A DNA stretch of 64,000 nucleotides from NCBI GenBank assembly GCA_011391085.1, contig JAABRD010000011.1, positions 1-64,000 on the forward strand, in the 5' to 3' direction. The notes beneath the pieces are model-generated. The model ran no database searches. It saw only the letters and a list, made by a program, of their open reading frames with translations, and had not been told where the DNA came from. The DNA is from Thiotrichaceae bacterium. GTDB lineage: Bacteria > Pseudomonadota > Gammaproteobacteria > Beggiatoales > Beggiatoaceae. Shown here piece by piece: positions 29,908-39,600 of this stretch; position 1 is the first letter of the stretch; every line of letters starts with the position of its first letter. The position numbers and the translations under genes are program-made.

Positions 29908-30438
29908 TCAAGTCGGTTTATATTCCAACAACCTAAGCATCTGGGGTACCACATTCCTCATAGGTCCCTGATACAACGAAATATCCAGTTCTTCCGCTAG
30001 ACATTCGAAAGTGGAATGATGAAAAGCAAAAATAAAATGTTTCAAATTCGACGAAAATGGCAATTTATGAGATTGTAGATTGGGATTACCGATCTCATCT
30101 AACCACCGCAACCACGAGGAATTTTCCACCACGTAAGCACCACAAGGTTTTAAGCCGCGACTGGCCAATGGATGACCTGAAAAAGTCTCGTCACAAGGCG
30201 GCCCAAATAGGTGCGCATGACATTGTCTAAATCGTACCAATGCCACCGGTTCCCCCTCGTTAGCAACCCCCGTCCAACGCACGATGGAACTATCCCAACG
30301 TTCAGGGGTGTTTTCCACATAATAGGTAAGAAACGTGATATGTTCATCACTCATGACAAACGGAAAAGGGGCCCCGATAGAAGATTGTGGCACGCCCTTC
30401 AATTCGCTGATAAAGTCTTTGCTATCTACTTCGTACAT
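29908..30438 (-). CDS. Hypothetical cytoplasmic protein
   Basis: The family was not recognised. ATG at 30438 is chosen because a near-perfect AAAGGAGGT lies 7 bp upstream; an ATG at 30534 would add 32 poorly conserved-looking residues. The 176-residue product starts MYEVDSKDFISELKGVPQSS, contains a Trp-rich core (ERWDSSIVRWTGVA, NSSWLRWLDEIGNP) and ends PQMLRLLEYKPT. There is no signal peptide or TM. It stands alone; the strong ribosome-binding site argues that it is a real gene. The segment 30505-30540 upstream carries an AACTTTAAAAGTT-type hairpin. Confidence 0.55.
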   Translation of the reverse strand: MYEVDSKDFISELKGVPQSSIGAPFPFVMSDEHITFLTYYVENTPERWDSSIVRWTGVANEGEPVALVRFRQCHAHLFGPPCDETFSGHPLASRGLKPCGAYVVENSSWLRWLDEIGNPNLQSHKLPFSSNLKHFIFAFHHSTFECLAEELDISLYQGPMRNVVPQMLRLLEYKPT

Positions 30439-30859
30439 CTGAATTACCTCCTTTGTACATTTTAGAGTAGAGAACCGGAGTTCTGCTGGATAACTTATGT
30501 TTAGACAGAATTTGATAACTTTAAAAGTTGTCAAATTTTTAAGGAGAGTTAAATTTTCCCATTATGGCAGTTGACAAATTATCCCAATTGGGGTCGCCAT
30601 TTCTAATGCGAATAGTCAAACAAGTATGATTGACTGAATATTCTTCTCTTAATATTGAAGAGTATATCAAATTTTTTCAGTCAGCACCAATAATCTGTCA
30701 AATTATAGCAACTGCTGGGCAATTATAACACATCGACATTGAATGTGAAGAGGGTTCCATATACACTAATGTCCCTATAAACCTGTACAACCCCCCTACA
30801 AATTCTCTGGAACGCAATAAGAATTATTGCGCACCAATAGCTTTATTCTTTGAAAAACC

Positions 30860-30952
30860 ATGATGACTCACTTATTTGACCACTTCGATTTTTCCCAACT
30901 GAGTTCCCCCAATTTGAAAGAAGACAACCGCCGTGAACACGACTGCATTTGA
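30860..30952 (+). pseudogene. N-terminal fragment of a restriction-type protein
   Basis: A 30-codon frame starting ATGATG at 30860 reads FDHFDFSQLSSPNLKEDNRRE and stops inside the methyltransferase start region. The pattern DFSxL..P..KEDxxRE resembles N-termini of HsdR-like or PD-(D/E)XK proteins. It is in a different frame from the methyltransferase, so it is either a leftover of a lost gene or an out-of-frame true N-terminus. Confidence 0.35.
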
Positions 30953-32624
30953 TTACTTAAAGCGTCCCTTGTTAGACGAAATTCCCGTGAAAAAACAAGC
31001 CGCCAAGCGACATTTTGGAGTGCATGGGTATTTTACCAAACAAGCCTGGAATGTGGTACAAGAATATATTCGACATTTTTCTCAAACAGGCGATTTGGTA
31101 CCGGACCCCTTTGGAGGCAGCGGGGTCACGGCGATAGAGGCGATGATGACTGACCGGCGGGCGATTCATTTGGATTTAAACCCCATGTCAGTATTTTTAG
31201 TGGATAGCTTAACTTGCCCCGTTAACTGTGCCGATTTACAAACCAGTTTTGAACGGGTCAAAAATGCTTACGAATCAAACCTGACAGGTTTTAAAAACCT
31301 ATCAGGTTTTGTGACAGAGGCCATGAAAAACTATCCTTATCCCAAAAACATTGCCTTGCCGAAAGGGTCAGATGTGGAAGTGGTGCAACAATTGTTTAGT
31401 CAAGAACAATTAGCGCAACTGGCCTGTTTAAAACATTTGATTTTGCAAGAACCAAATCCAAATATTAGAAAGTCATTGTTATTAGCATTTTCTAGCACCC
31501 TTACCGTATCGAACTTAACCACTCACGCGGGCAAAGGTGGCGGCCCCAATTCGGGGTTTTTTGCTTATTATCGTTATAGAATCGCACCTGAACCTGCGGA
31601 ACTGTCCATCATTAATAGTTTTGAAGCAAAATTTAAAAAAGTCCTCCATGCTAAACGCGAAATAGAATCCGAAATCAATGTCGACACGATTCAACATTTA
31701 CAGGTTATTCAAGGTTCTGCCACGGATTTGTCCTTTTTGAAAAAAGACAGTGTCGACTACATTTACACAGATCCCCCGTATGGGAAGAAAATCCCCTATT
31801 TGGATTTATCGATCATCTGGAATGCGTGGCTAGATTTAAATGTCACCGAATCCGATTACGCCTTGGAAGCGATTGAAGGTGGGACACACGAGAAGAGTAA
31901 AACTGAATACAACGAATTGATCGCCCGTAGTATTCAAGAAATGTATCGCGTCCTCAAATTTGACCGCTGGCTGTCCTTTGTCTTTGCCCATAAGGACCCC
32001 GAATTTTGGCATTTAATCATTGACACCGCCGAACGCTGTGGCTTTGAATATGCCGGCGCCGGCGCGCAGAAAAATGGACAAACCAGTTTTAAAAAACGTC
32101 AACACCCGTTCACGGTGTTGTCTGGGCAACTCATCATCCATTTCAAAAAAGTGCGGAAGCCGAAGTACATTATGAAAGCGAGTTTAGGGATGGACATTGG
32201 CGACATCGTGATGCAAACGATGGAAGGAGTGATTGCCAAACATCACGGTGCGACTTTGGAACAAATCAATGATGAGTTGATTATCAAAGGCTTAGAACTG
32301 GGTTTTTTAGATTTGTTGAAGAAAGAATATTCCGATCTCACTCCCATTCTGTTAGACACCTTTGATTACGACGCCAACACCGAACGGTTTTCCATTCGTC
32401 CTGACCGGCGATTTCAAACCCAGATCGACTTGCATTTGCGTGTCCGTTATTACTTGATTTCTTACTTGCGGCGGATGGAACGGGAACAACGAATCGCCCA
32501 ATTTGATGACATTGTGTTAAACATTATGCCTCTCTTGAAAAACGACGCCACTCCAGAAGAACAGACGATTTTGACGGTGTTAGAAGACATTGCGTATCGA
32601 TCTAACAAAGGGTGGCGGTTTTAG
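30933..32624 (+). CDS. Class I SAM-dependent DNA methyltransferase (N4/N6 type)
   Basis: The protein has 563 residues. The SAM-binding motif is VPDPFGGSGVTAIEAM (about 55-70) and the catalytic motif is YTDPPYGKKIPYLD (about 278-291), the DPPY of amino-methyltransferases. The order (SAM motif first, then DPPY far downstream) and the C-terminal accessory region indicate an adenine or N4-cytosine enzyme. Start codon GTG at 30933 is the only in-frame candidate, with a stop just upstream. At 31277-31309 an imperfect palindrome (AAACCTGACAGGTTT and its inverse) sits inside the gene in frame, encoding NLTGFKNLSGF. No specificity subunit or nuclease is adjacent; the large restriction enzyme at 43.8 kb is the nearest candidate. 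Confidence 0.8.
   Translation: MNTTAFDYLKRPLLDEIPVKKQAAKRHFGVHGYFTKQAWNVVQEYIRHFSQTGDLVPDPFGGSGVTAIEAMMTDRRAIHLDLNPMSVFLVDSLTCPVNCADLQTSFERVKNAYESNLTGFKNLSGFVTEAMKNYPYPKNIALPKGSDVEVVQQLFSQEQLAQLACLKHLILQEPNPNIRKSLLLAFSSTLTVSNLTTHAGKGGGPNSGFFAYYRYRIAPEPAELSIINSFEAKFKKVLHAKREIESEINVDTIQHLQVIQGSATDLSFLKKDSVDYIYTDPPYGKKIPYLDLSIIWNAWLDLNVTESDYALEAIEGGTHEKSKTEYNELIARSIQEMYRVLKFDRWLSFVFAHKDPEFWHLIIDTAERCGFEYAGAGAQKNGQTSFKKRQHPFTVLSGQLIIHFKKVRKPKYIMKASLGMDIGDIVMQTMEGVIAKHHGATLEQINDELIIKGLELGFLDLLKKEYSDLTPILLDTFDYDANTERFSIRPDRRFQTQIDLHLRVRYYLISYLRRMEREQRIAQFDDIVLNIMPLLKNDATPEEQTILTVLEDIAYRSNKGWRF
31277..31309. repeat. Palindromic repeat inside the methyltransferase gene
   Basis: AAACCTGACAGGTTT, then TAA, then the near-complement AAACCTATCAGGTTT. 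The length is 33 bp, a multiple of three, and it keeps the frame open. It resembles intergenic AACCT...AGGTT palindromes of this window. Confidence 0.55.
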
Positions 32625-32935
32625 TGGATAGTGTAAGGTGATTTAATAAATCTTGTTTAGGAGTTAATGAGTTCATGTAGGGTGGGCAAATTGCCCACCT
32701 TCTTTAGCCGGTGGACGAGAGGTTTTAGCCTCCATGCCATTAAGTTAAGCGCCATGGGTAGGGTGCGTCCCACGCACCGATTAGGCGTGGTGCGTCTTTC
32801 CTAAAATGTCTCTCGTGTTATTGAAATTATGTGGCATAATAAATTTCCTTGGTGAAGAAAGAAATTGAATGGTACCCTTAGGACTTGCGCAAAAACGTCA
32901 AAGAAACTCAGTTTCTTTAAAGAAACTGAGTTTCT
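32625..32935. repeat. Palindromes downstream of the methyltransferase
   Basis: In order: GTAGGGTGGGCAAATTGCCCACC near 32676 (split GTAGGGTGGGC / AAATTGCCCACC), a GGCTTTAGCC-type half unit near 32703, GTAGGGTGCGTCCCACGCACC near 32759 (split GTAGGGTGCGTC / CCACGCACC), and a perfect 34-bp palindrome at 32902-32935 (AGAAACTCAGTTTCTTT plus its complement). This last one lies in the convergent space before the 5'-nucleotidase 3' end and could terminate both strands. Confidence 0.6.
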
Positions 32936-33005
32936 GGTTATAGACATAAGGTGGTCAACGATAAACCTGTTGCCCCACCTTACCTGATTACTTGACCGTC
33001 AGAAA

Positions 33006-35330
33006 CTACGGCACGATTTGAACCCTGCCATCTTTCATGGCACCTGTGCTTTCATCCACCACGCCGTTTTGTCTGATGAACGTAATGATTTCATTCCGAT
33101 ACACCAAGCCCGTGTCATTCTTTGGCAAGGTAGCTAGGTTGAAACCAATCACTGCGTCAGGCAATCCTGCGCCTACTTTGGTACCATTCCAACCTTCGCC
33201 ACCACGGAGGGCAACATAGTCTCCAAAGGCAACCTTGAAGGTTTGGTCTAACACCGTGTCAATGGGTTGACCTTTTAGCGTGATGTCTTGTGCAACCGCA
33301 GTGGTGGCATCACTGTTTAACTTGATGGTATAGCGCAGTTCCTTCGAGAACTGGAGGAAGCCACGCGAGATGTAACCAGTCAAGTCTGGTGGCGTGGCAC
33401 TAGTCAATTCTTCAGGTCGCACCAGGCGTTGCGCGTTACTCATCAGCATCTCTCTGATTTGAGTACCTGTCATCGGGGTCACCACAATCATGTCGGCATA
33501 AGGCATCACGCCATACCAGTCATTGAAAGTGAGGTCTGTATTGGGGGTCACACCGTCATTGAGACCAGAGGCATTGAAGACCGCAATGTCAACTTGTTGA
33601 CTCTTACCCTCTTTGGCTGGGAAATGAACGCTTTGGGCGACAATCGCATCGTTCATAAAGTTGGCAATGGCCGTTTCACCCACATAACGGTCGACATACG
33701 TTTGGGCCGTGGAAAGGTCTTCGGAACTGCCCGTTTTGCCAATCACTTCCTGTAACTTCTGGTCTAATTTGGCATACGAGGGTGCCATGATGGTGTTTTC
33801 AAATTCCATATCAATGTCTCCATCATGTTCGTAATTGTTGTAAGTGGGGTCTTCTGGGAGGACTCGATCATCGCGCTTTTTCAGTGGAATCAAACGTGCT
33901 GTCAAGTGCGCCCGGAGACCTTGGGCAGATTGCAGAAGTGACAGTTTCGCTTCCCCTAATTGGCTTCCCTTGGCACCTGCTTGTAAAATAGGTACGGAAT
34001 GGTCAACCGTGGTTAACCCTTTTTCATTCAATTTCAGGTGCAGGTGACCGCCAATCACCATCACTGGCTTAGTTGTCATTTTAGCGGCTGTTTCGGCAAT
34101 TTGTATATCACCCACGGCAAGGTCATGTCGAGACGGTTGACCTTCCACGTCACCATTGTAACCCAGATGACTTAACACAATGATAACGTCAGCCAGTGGT
34201 TCTACATAAGATAAAGTCGTCTCCAACGTTTTCAACAGGTCCCCTGCCTCCAAGGTAGGATCATCGGTGCTTCTCAAGAGAGTTTCTTGTGGCGTCGTCA
34301 AACCGATGAGACCGATACGCAAACCCTTCGCAACTCCAATAATGGCAGGTTGATAATGTTTGGCCGTGAGATTTTTGGAACCGTATAAGTTAGCTGACAG
34401 CACCGGAAACTTAGCATCGGTTTCAATCTGTTTCGCTAACAGTGCGCTACCCCGATCCAATTCGTGATTTCCAATGACGGTCGCATCCAGGCCGGCGGCT
34501 GAATACGCATGATAGGCCGCGTCAATTTGAAAAGTAGCCACGTCATAGCCCATCAGTTCGTCAAATGGATTGCCAATATGGTCATCTCCTGCGGAGACAA
34601 ACAAAACGATTTCGTTGGTAGCAGCCTTGGCCCGCGCTTCCTTGACGATTTTCACCATCTGGGAAAAATAGTGCGTGTCGCCTTTGGTTTTGCTGACAGA
34701 CCGCAATTCGTTATGCAAGTCATTGAAGTGAAAAATCCGCAGGGTGAGTTCTTCACCCGTTTTCAGCACAGGAACGGGCAACGTTACTCCCTGGTCTAGC
34801 AACATGACATCTTTCAATTTGTCGAAGTTATCCGCAAAGTTGCCGTCCAGGACCTGAAGCTGTTCAAACGCGCCATTGGAGTTAGGCATACCCTGTTTGA
34901 GAGTGACCGTATTGGTTCGGTCTATCAACCGTTGTTCGGCTAACTTCCAGTAAAAATCACCAGCCAGTTTCAGAGTCACGGCATGTTTAACTCCCGCTTC
35001 AATGACCCCTTCAACGGGTATCATCAAATCAAGGTTTTCATTGAAGAGGGCACATTCTCCCCCCACGGATTCACAAGCACTGAGGTCGAAATTGGGATTT
35101 AACGCCCAATAGTAACCATCTGTTGCACCTCCCACGGTTGCAGGAGGCACATAATCTAATTTGAGACTCAGCCGTTGTTGACCAGCCAGCACACAGGGTA
35201 ACGTGACGCCTGAAGTTAAAGGGTCATAACTGGTCACCGGGCAGACTTCAGCCCGTATGTTAGGGGGGGCCGTACTTAGTGAAAATAGCACGGCGGTGAT
35301 AAATGAGAATAGAAGTTTAGAGATTCTCAT
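33006..35330 (-). CDS. Periplasmic metallophosphatase / 5'-nucleotidase (UshA family)
   Basis: The 774-residue protein has a signal peptide (about 1-27). A 165-residue N-terminal domain rich in beta-strands with several Cys follows. The calcineurin-like phosphoesterase domain runs from about 195 (HFNDLHNEL, SAGDDHIG, GNHELD, LSHLGYN, GGHLHLKL) to 470. The C-terminal 5'-nucleotidase domain (about 540-770) has FNASGLNDG and LRGGEGW-type substrate segments. Such enzymes hydrolyse extracellular nucleotides or UDP-sugars. The second motif reads GDD rather than the usual GDX-[ST]. The N-terminal extension is absent in E. coli UshA and its function is not known. An AGGTAGG lies about 10 bp before the ATG. 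Confidence 0.88.
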   Translation of the reverse strand: MRISKLLFSFITAVLFSLSTAPPNIRAEVCPVTSYDPLTSGVTLPCVLAGQQRLSLKLDYVPPATVGGATDGYYWALNPNFDLSACESVGGECALFNENLDLMIPVEGVIEAGVKHAVTLKLAGDFYWKLAEQRLIDRTNTVTLKQGMPNSNGAFEQLQVLDGNFADNFDKLKDVMLLDQGVTLPVPVLKTGEELTLRIFHFNDLHNELRSVSKTKGDTHYFSQMVKIVKEARAKAATNEIVLFVSAGDDHIGNPFDELMGYDVATFQIDAAYHAYSAAGLDATVIGNHELDRGSALLAKQIETDAKFPVLSANLYGSKNLTAKHYQPAIIGVAKGLRIGLIGLTTPQETLLRSTDDPTLEAGDLLKTLETTLSYVEPLADVIIVLSHLGYNGDVEGQPSRHDLAVGDIQIAETAAKMTTKPVMVIGGHLHLKLNEKGLTTVDHSVPILQAGAKGSQLGEAKLSLLQSAQGLRAHLTARLIPLKKRDDRVLPEDPTYNNYEHDGDIDMEFENTIMAPSYAKLDQKLQEVIGKTGSSEDLSTAQTYVDRYVGETAIANFMNDAIVAQSVHFPAKEGKSQQVDIAVFNASGLNDGVTPNTDLTFNDWYGVMPYADMIVVTPMTGTQIREMLMSNAQRLVRPEELTSATPPDLTGYISRGFLQFSKELRYTIKLNSDATTAVAQDITLKGQPIDTVLDQTFKVAFGDYVALRGGEGWNGTKVGAGLPDAVIGFNLATLPKNDTGLVYRNEIITFIRQNGVVDESTGAMKDGRVQIVP

Positions 35331-35439
35331 AGATGATACCTACCTTTAAGAGTTGTGGATAGAAAAAGAAGTAGTTTATTTTGCAATTCGCAAAACATTT
35401 CAATGATACCAGTTAGAGGGGTGGGATGTCAAATGGGGC

Positions 35440-35580
35440 AGGTACCGACACGGGACTAGAGGCTTTAGCCGGTGCCACCGGCTGAAGCCTCTAGTCCAAC
35501 GGTTCTGACACGGGACTAGAGGCTTTAGCCGGTGGGACGTACCCCTGCTACCGGCAAAAGTTTCCAGACCGGCGGTGCCG
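35440..35580. repeat. GGCTTTAGCC-family cluster
   Basis: Two direct copies of CGGGACTAGAGGCTTTAGCC (35453 and 35513) and one inverted copy, GGCTGAAGCCTCTAGTCC, lie between the nucleotidase promoter side and the truncated antitoxin. The second copy overlaps the 3' end of that frame. Confidence 0.65.
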
Positions 35581-35725
35581 GTTCCATTACCTTTCTACCC
35601 GTTCCTTTGAACTTTCCTGTTGGACGCCTCAATTCAGTGGTTCTAAGCGTTTGTTGACCTTTTCGCCAGGCCGCAATTTTTTCTAAACCTTGCAAAAGTT
35701 CTTCGTTAATATCGCGTTTTTTCAT
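35525..35725 (-). pseudogene. Truncated HigA/XRE-type antitoxin
   Basis: The first 30 or so residues, MKKRDINEELLQGLEKIAAW then RKGQQTLRTTEL, match the usual N-terminus of XRE-family antitoxins of RelE/HigB toxins, which continue with a DNA-binding domain. Here the frame instead runs into repeat-derived sequence and stops after 66 residues, with no helix-turn-helix. No RelE/HigB toxin is adjacent; a VapC-like gene is immediately upstream. I read it as a remnant cut by repeat insertion. Confidence 0.5.
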
Positions 35726-35750
35726 TTGATGGATTCCAATCAGATGATGG

Positions 35751-36164
35751 TTATTCTAACAATAGAGCACGAAACCCTGCTTGGAGAAAATGTCTATCTG
35801 CGGTGACAGCCTCTGTCAAACCTTGTTCATCCATAACGACAAAAGAAATGCAATCCGTGAGTCCCCAAGTCTTATCAGGGCGGTTTTTATAAAGAGTCAA
35901 AGCTTGGGTAAACAATCCTCTGTCTATCGTCACGACTCGCATATTTTCTATCAAGTAACATTGTTCAATGAATTGAACAGCACTGCTACGGTGAGTGGCA
36001 CTCAGGGCATTCCCCACTTCCACCAAAATTGCCTCGGTTACCCAAACCTCGGCAGCTTTTCGTAAACGCGGAAAAAATGCCTGTGCTTTCTGATGATATT
36101 GATCATGTCGATTCAACAAGGCTTGAATGAACACAGTGTCTATGAATAGGCGTTCTCTTTTCAT
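35751..36164 (-). CDS. PIN-domain toxin (VapC-like)
   Basis: This 137-residue putative ribonuclease has the acidic PIN residues in LFIDTVFIQALLNRHD (Asp about 9), EAILVEVGNAL (Glu about 48), and the C-terminal WGLTDCISFVVMDEQGL and AVTADRHFLQAGF (Asp about 103 and 123). The start ATG directly follows the TAG of the preceding antitoxin gene (TAGATG), so the two are co-translated. In known VapBC modules the toxin cleaves tRNA or rRNA and is held inactive by the antitoxin. Confidence 0.88.
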   Translation of the reverse strand: MKRERLFIDTVFIQALLNRHDQYHQKAQAFFPRLRKAAEVWVTEAILVEVGNALSATHRSSAVQFIEQCYLIENMRVVTIDRGLFTQALTLYKNRPDKTWGLTDCISFVVMDEQGLTEAVTADRHFLQAGFRALLLE

Positions 36165-36407
36165 CTACAGAGTCTCCTGAGAAGATTTGGGAGTGCCATA
36201 CAAATAATGGTCATGTTGAATCGCCCAATCACGCGGTGCTTCCACCGTGCCAATGAGAGATTCTATGACCTCCCAACCATCGTTTGAGGTGGTAGTAGAG
36301 TGGGCCTGAAAGAAGTTTTCAAACTTTTTCCAAAGGTCTAAGGGAACGATTACGCCGGTTGGATTGCCGTGTGAGTCAGAAATATATTGCAGATTTGGCG
36401 AGTTCAT
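36165..36407 (-). CDS. Antitoxin partner of the PIN-domain toxin
   Basis: The 80-residue protein begins MNSPNLQYISDSHGNPTGVI with the SDxxGNPxxVxxPLxxWxxF pattern seen in small antitoxins encoded before PIN toxins. Its acidic/Trp C-terminus probably wraps the toxin. AGAGGAAG is the ribosome-binding site. Toxin and antitoxin genes abut with no spacer. Likely self-repressing; no operator was identified. Confidence 0.75.
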   Translation of the reverse strand: MNSPNLQYISDSHGNPTGVIVPLDLWKKFENFFQAHSTTTSNDGWEVIESLIGTVEAPRDWAIQHDHYLYGTPKSSQETL

Positions 36408-36429
36408 ACTTCCTCTTTGGGTTAGCTGT

Positions 36430-36635
36430 TAGAGTTATCGAGTTTCTTTGAAGAAACTCGGTGGTTAAGTTGAGAAACTAAGTTTCTTTAAGAAACTTAG
36501 TTTCTAGCCAGGTAGGGTGGGCAAGTGTTTCTTTGCCCACCAATCCACTCTTCAAGATGGTGGGCAACGATAAACCTGTGGCCCACCCTACCTGACTAAC
36601 GAAACGGAGTACGGAATTAATTCCGCACTCCAACT
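36430..36635. repeat. Palindrome cluster between the alpha-2-macroglobulin and antitoxin genes
   Basis: AGAAACTAAGTTTCTT with its complement lies at 36473-36505. A GTAGGGTGGGC pair at 36511-36594 has inverted arms around AACGATAAACCTGTGG. GGAGTACGGAATT plus AATTCCGCACTCC at 36605-36630 is a member of the GGAGT...ACTCC family. Together they form successive hairpins. Confidence 0.65.
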
Positions 36636-36641
36636 TCAAGT

Positions 36642-39600
36642 TTACTTATCCGCCCCCGGATCCCGCACCACCTTCAACACTGCCGGCACCGAGTTACCAT
36701 ACACTTCAGGTTCATACATCTGTTCCGTATGCGCTGGCATCACGCTAAATTCCCCTGGGGCAATCGCTTGTGCCACGTAGGACAGATGATAGTTCCCCGC
36801 AGGGAGGTAGTCAGCAAAGAAGCGGGCCGCGTGGTGACGCAATTCCTTATGGTAGAAACTCCAGAAGTCTATCCCGTAGTCTCTCCAATCCTCATGACTA
36901 AACCAGAAAGAACCGCCGGCGTATTGACCTTCGGCTTTATCGGCATCCACTTGGGAAGCGGTGGCTAGGTCACGGTTGACGGGTTCTAAACCACCCGGCA
37001 CGGGGTCATCCACCACCACGAAGTAACGTGGCGCTGGTAAGGATAAATAGAGGTCCACCCGCACCAAATCACCCGTTTTGAGTTCCATGGGACTCTTTAA
37101 TAAAGTCCACTGATGGTTCCTTTCAACGTGATATTCCCGGTTGATTTCCATCCCTGCATTGACTGCCGTCGCCGTCGCTTCCGTGGGGGCGTAGGACAGA
37201 CGGAAGGTGTAATAGACTCGTCCTTGACCCTCTCGTTCCAACTTCACTTCCGTTTTGCGGCCAGGGTCGCTTGGCGTCATGGCATGGTTGAAAATCATGG
37301 GTGGATTCTTCACGTCGTCAAATTGCGTTTCGCCCAATTTCTCGTCGGCCAAAAACACCCGCACAGTCATCTCTGGCGCGTCTTTTTCATAGACGCGGGC
37401 AAAGTCGGTTAGGGCATTCATGCAAAACATATTCTCTTGCGTGTTCGCCCATTCGCCGCGAGTTTTCCTCGCTTTGGTGAGGTTGCGCATCAGTTTGACA
37501 GGAATATCGAGAACGAGGTCATTTTGCATCACCTCATCGTATTTTATCAAACTGCTGAGAATCGCGCATTCGGTGCGCACAGAGGAGTAGAGGACGTGTT
37601 GATAATCAGCATCCAATTTCTCTTGGAAAGAAATGTCCCCTGACGTTTGGTTGAGACTGCCCAGAATCATCTTCACCACTTCGGTACGCATCTTATCCGT
37701 GTTAGGCACTTGTAACGCGGCAGATAGAAACATGGCTTTGCCAAATAGGTCCATCTGTTTGAGATGCGATTGGTAACGAGTGAGGTCGGCACGGGCAATC
37801 TTCTCGTGTTTTGCCAACGCGGCTAACGCCACGGCACGGACGCTTCCGACCATCCCTTTGGTGTAGAAGTTGGGCATGACATCTTGCCGTAACATCTTCA
37901 GCAAGTATTCATGTAACGAGTTCTCCACCGTTTCTGGAATGTGATATTTGCTATCACGTAACCAGTTGAATGCCAATGCCGTGTAGGCACTCAAATAGGG
38001 ACTCACATGATCATCTTGGGGAATCCAAAACGCCATACCACCATTGGGCGCCTGATACTCCGTTGCCAATTCCAAAGTTTCGTTGGATAACGTTTTGCTT
38101 TCCGGCCAACTCAGATGTTCAGGCAAATAGGCCAACAAGTTTTGGTAATGCGAAGCCATTGTACCCTTGCTGAGTTTCTGTTCCCAGCAAGCGTAAGGAT
38201 AGTCGCGCATATACTTAAATGCCCCGTCCACATTGCCAATCACGGTAGGCGCGGTGGTGACACTGAGACCTCCCACATCAGGATGAATGTCACTGGGGAA
38301 CGCTATCGATTCCGTGACCTCATCATTTTTGGTAGTCCCATACGTGGCCGCGGTGTCTAACACGCGCCGTTTGCGTACTTCCAACGTCTTGCGCAGACCA
38401 TCTTGTAACTCACCCGCTTTGGCTGTCACTTGTAACTCAATTGCACCTGCCTTATTGGTCTGGAGAGGCAACCAGAGGTTATAACGTTTGAAGGGCTCCG
38501 CCGTTAGTGCTTGCGTGGTCTTCGTGGTATCCAAAATTTCCACGGGTCCTTTGGCATCCAAGGTGACGGTTAACATTTGCACTTTATCGGTGCGATTCAT
38601 AATGTTAAAACCGGCTTGGAAGCTGTCACCGCTGAGAAGTTGATTTGGCAACACGGGACGAATTTCAATGGGTTGATTCACTTTGAAGTTGCCTTCTCCC
38701 AACCCCATCCGGTCAGTTGGCGTGACTGCCATTGCTAACACGCGCCACCCAGTCAAGTTATCTGGCACCTTGAACTGAATTTGAACCTTTCCTTCCGCAT
38801 CTGGACGCAAAGACGGATTCCAGTAGCTGACGTATTTGAAGACGGACCGCATATCGGGTCCCATCCCACCGTCACCGCCGGCATTGGCGCCCTTCTTTTC
38901 AAACTTTTGGCGCCCCACCAGTTTCAATAGCAAACTGTAGTTGGCAATATCCAGGTCATCGAGGGTATAGAAACCAGTGTAAGGGTCAAAGTAACTGCGA
39001 CCTTGACTGATGAGGTCAAAGACGGCTTCGTCTAACACTGAAACCGCTAGTTCCACGGGTTGGTCAGGAAGGTTGCCTTGCCGCGTTTGCACTTGCAAAT
39101 TGACGGTGACTTGTTCACCGGGACGATATTCGGGTTTGTCACTGTGAATGTCCACAGTCAGTTCCTTATACGGGTCTTTCACCATCGTTTTCGCATAGCC
39201 CATGCGGAAGGCTGGTTTGCCCAAATCGACTTGGTCTTGGTCAATGGGTTTGTCAACACGGGGAGACATGACGGTGACAGAGACAAAGAAGCCTGGCACG
39301 TAGTCTGGTTCAACGGGAATTTCAATGAGTTCCGCACTCGTTTCTAACTTCTTGACCCAACTCTTGATGGTGCCAAACCGTTCCACCGTAATCAGTGCAT
39401 ACGCACCTGGGAATGGATTTTTGATGAGATAACGGGCCGTTTCACCGACCTTGTAACTCTCTTGTTCGGCCTTCATTGACAACCCATTGCCAGGGGCTTG
39501 GGACCAAACGACGTGACCTTTGCCAATCGCCCATTGCCATAGCGTGGTGCTATGCTTACGTTTGTGGGTGTCTTCAAGGGTGGCCGTCACCTTATAGTCA

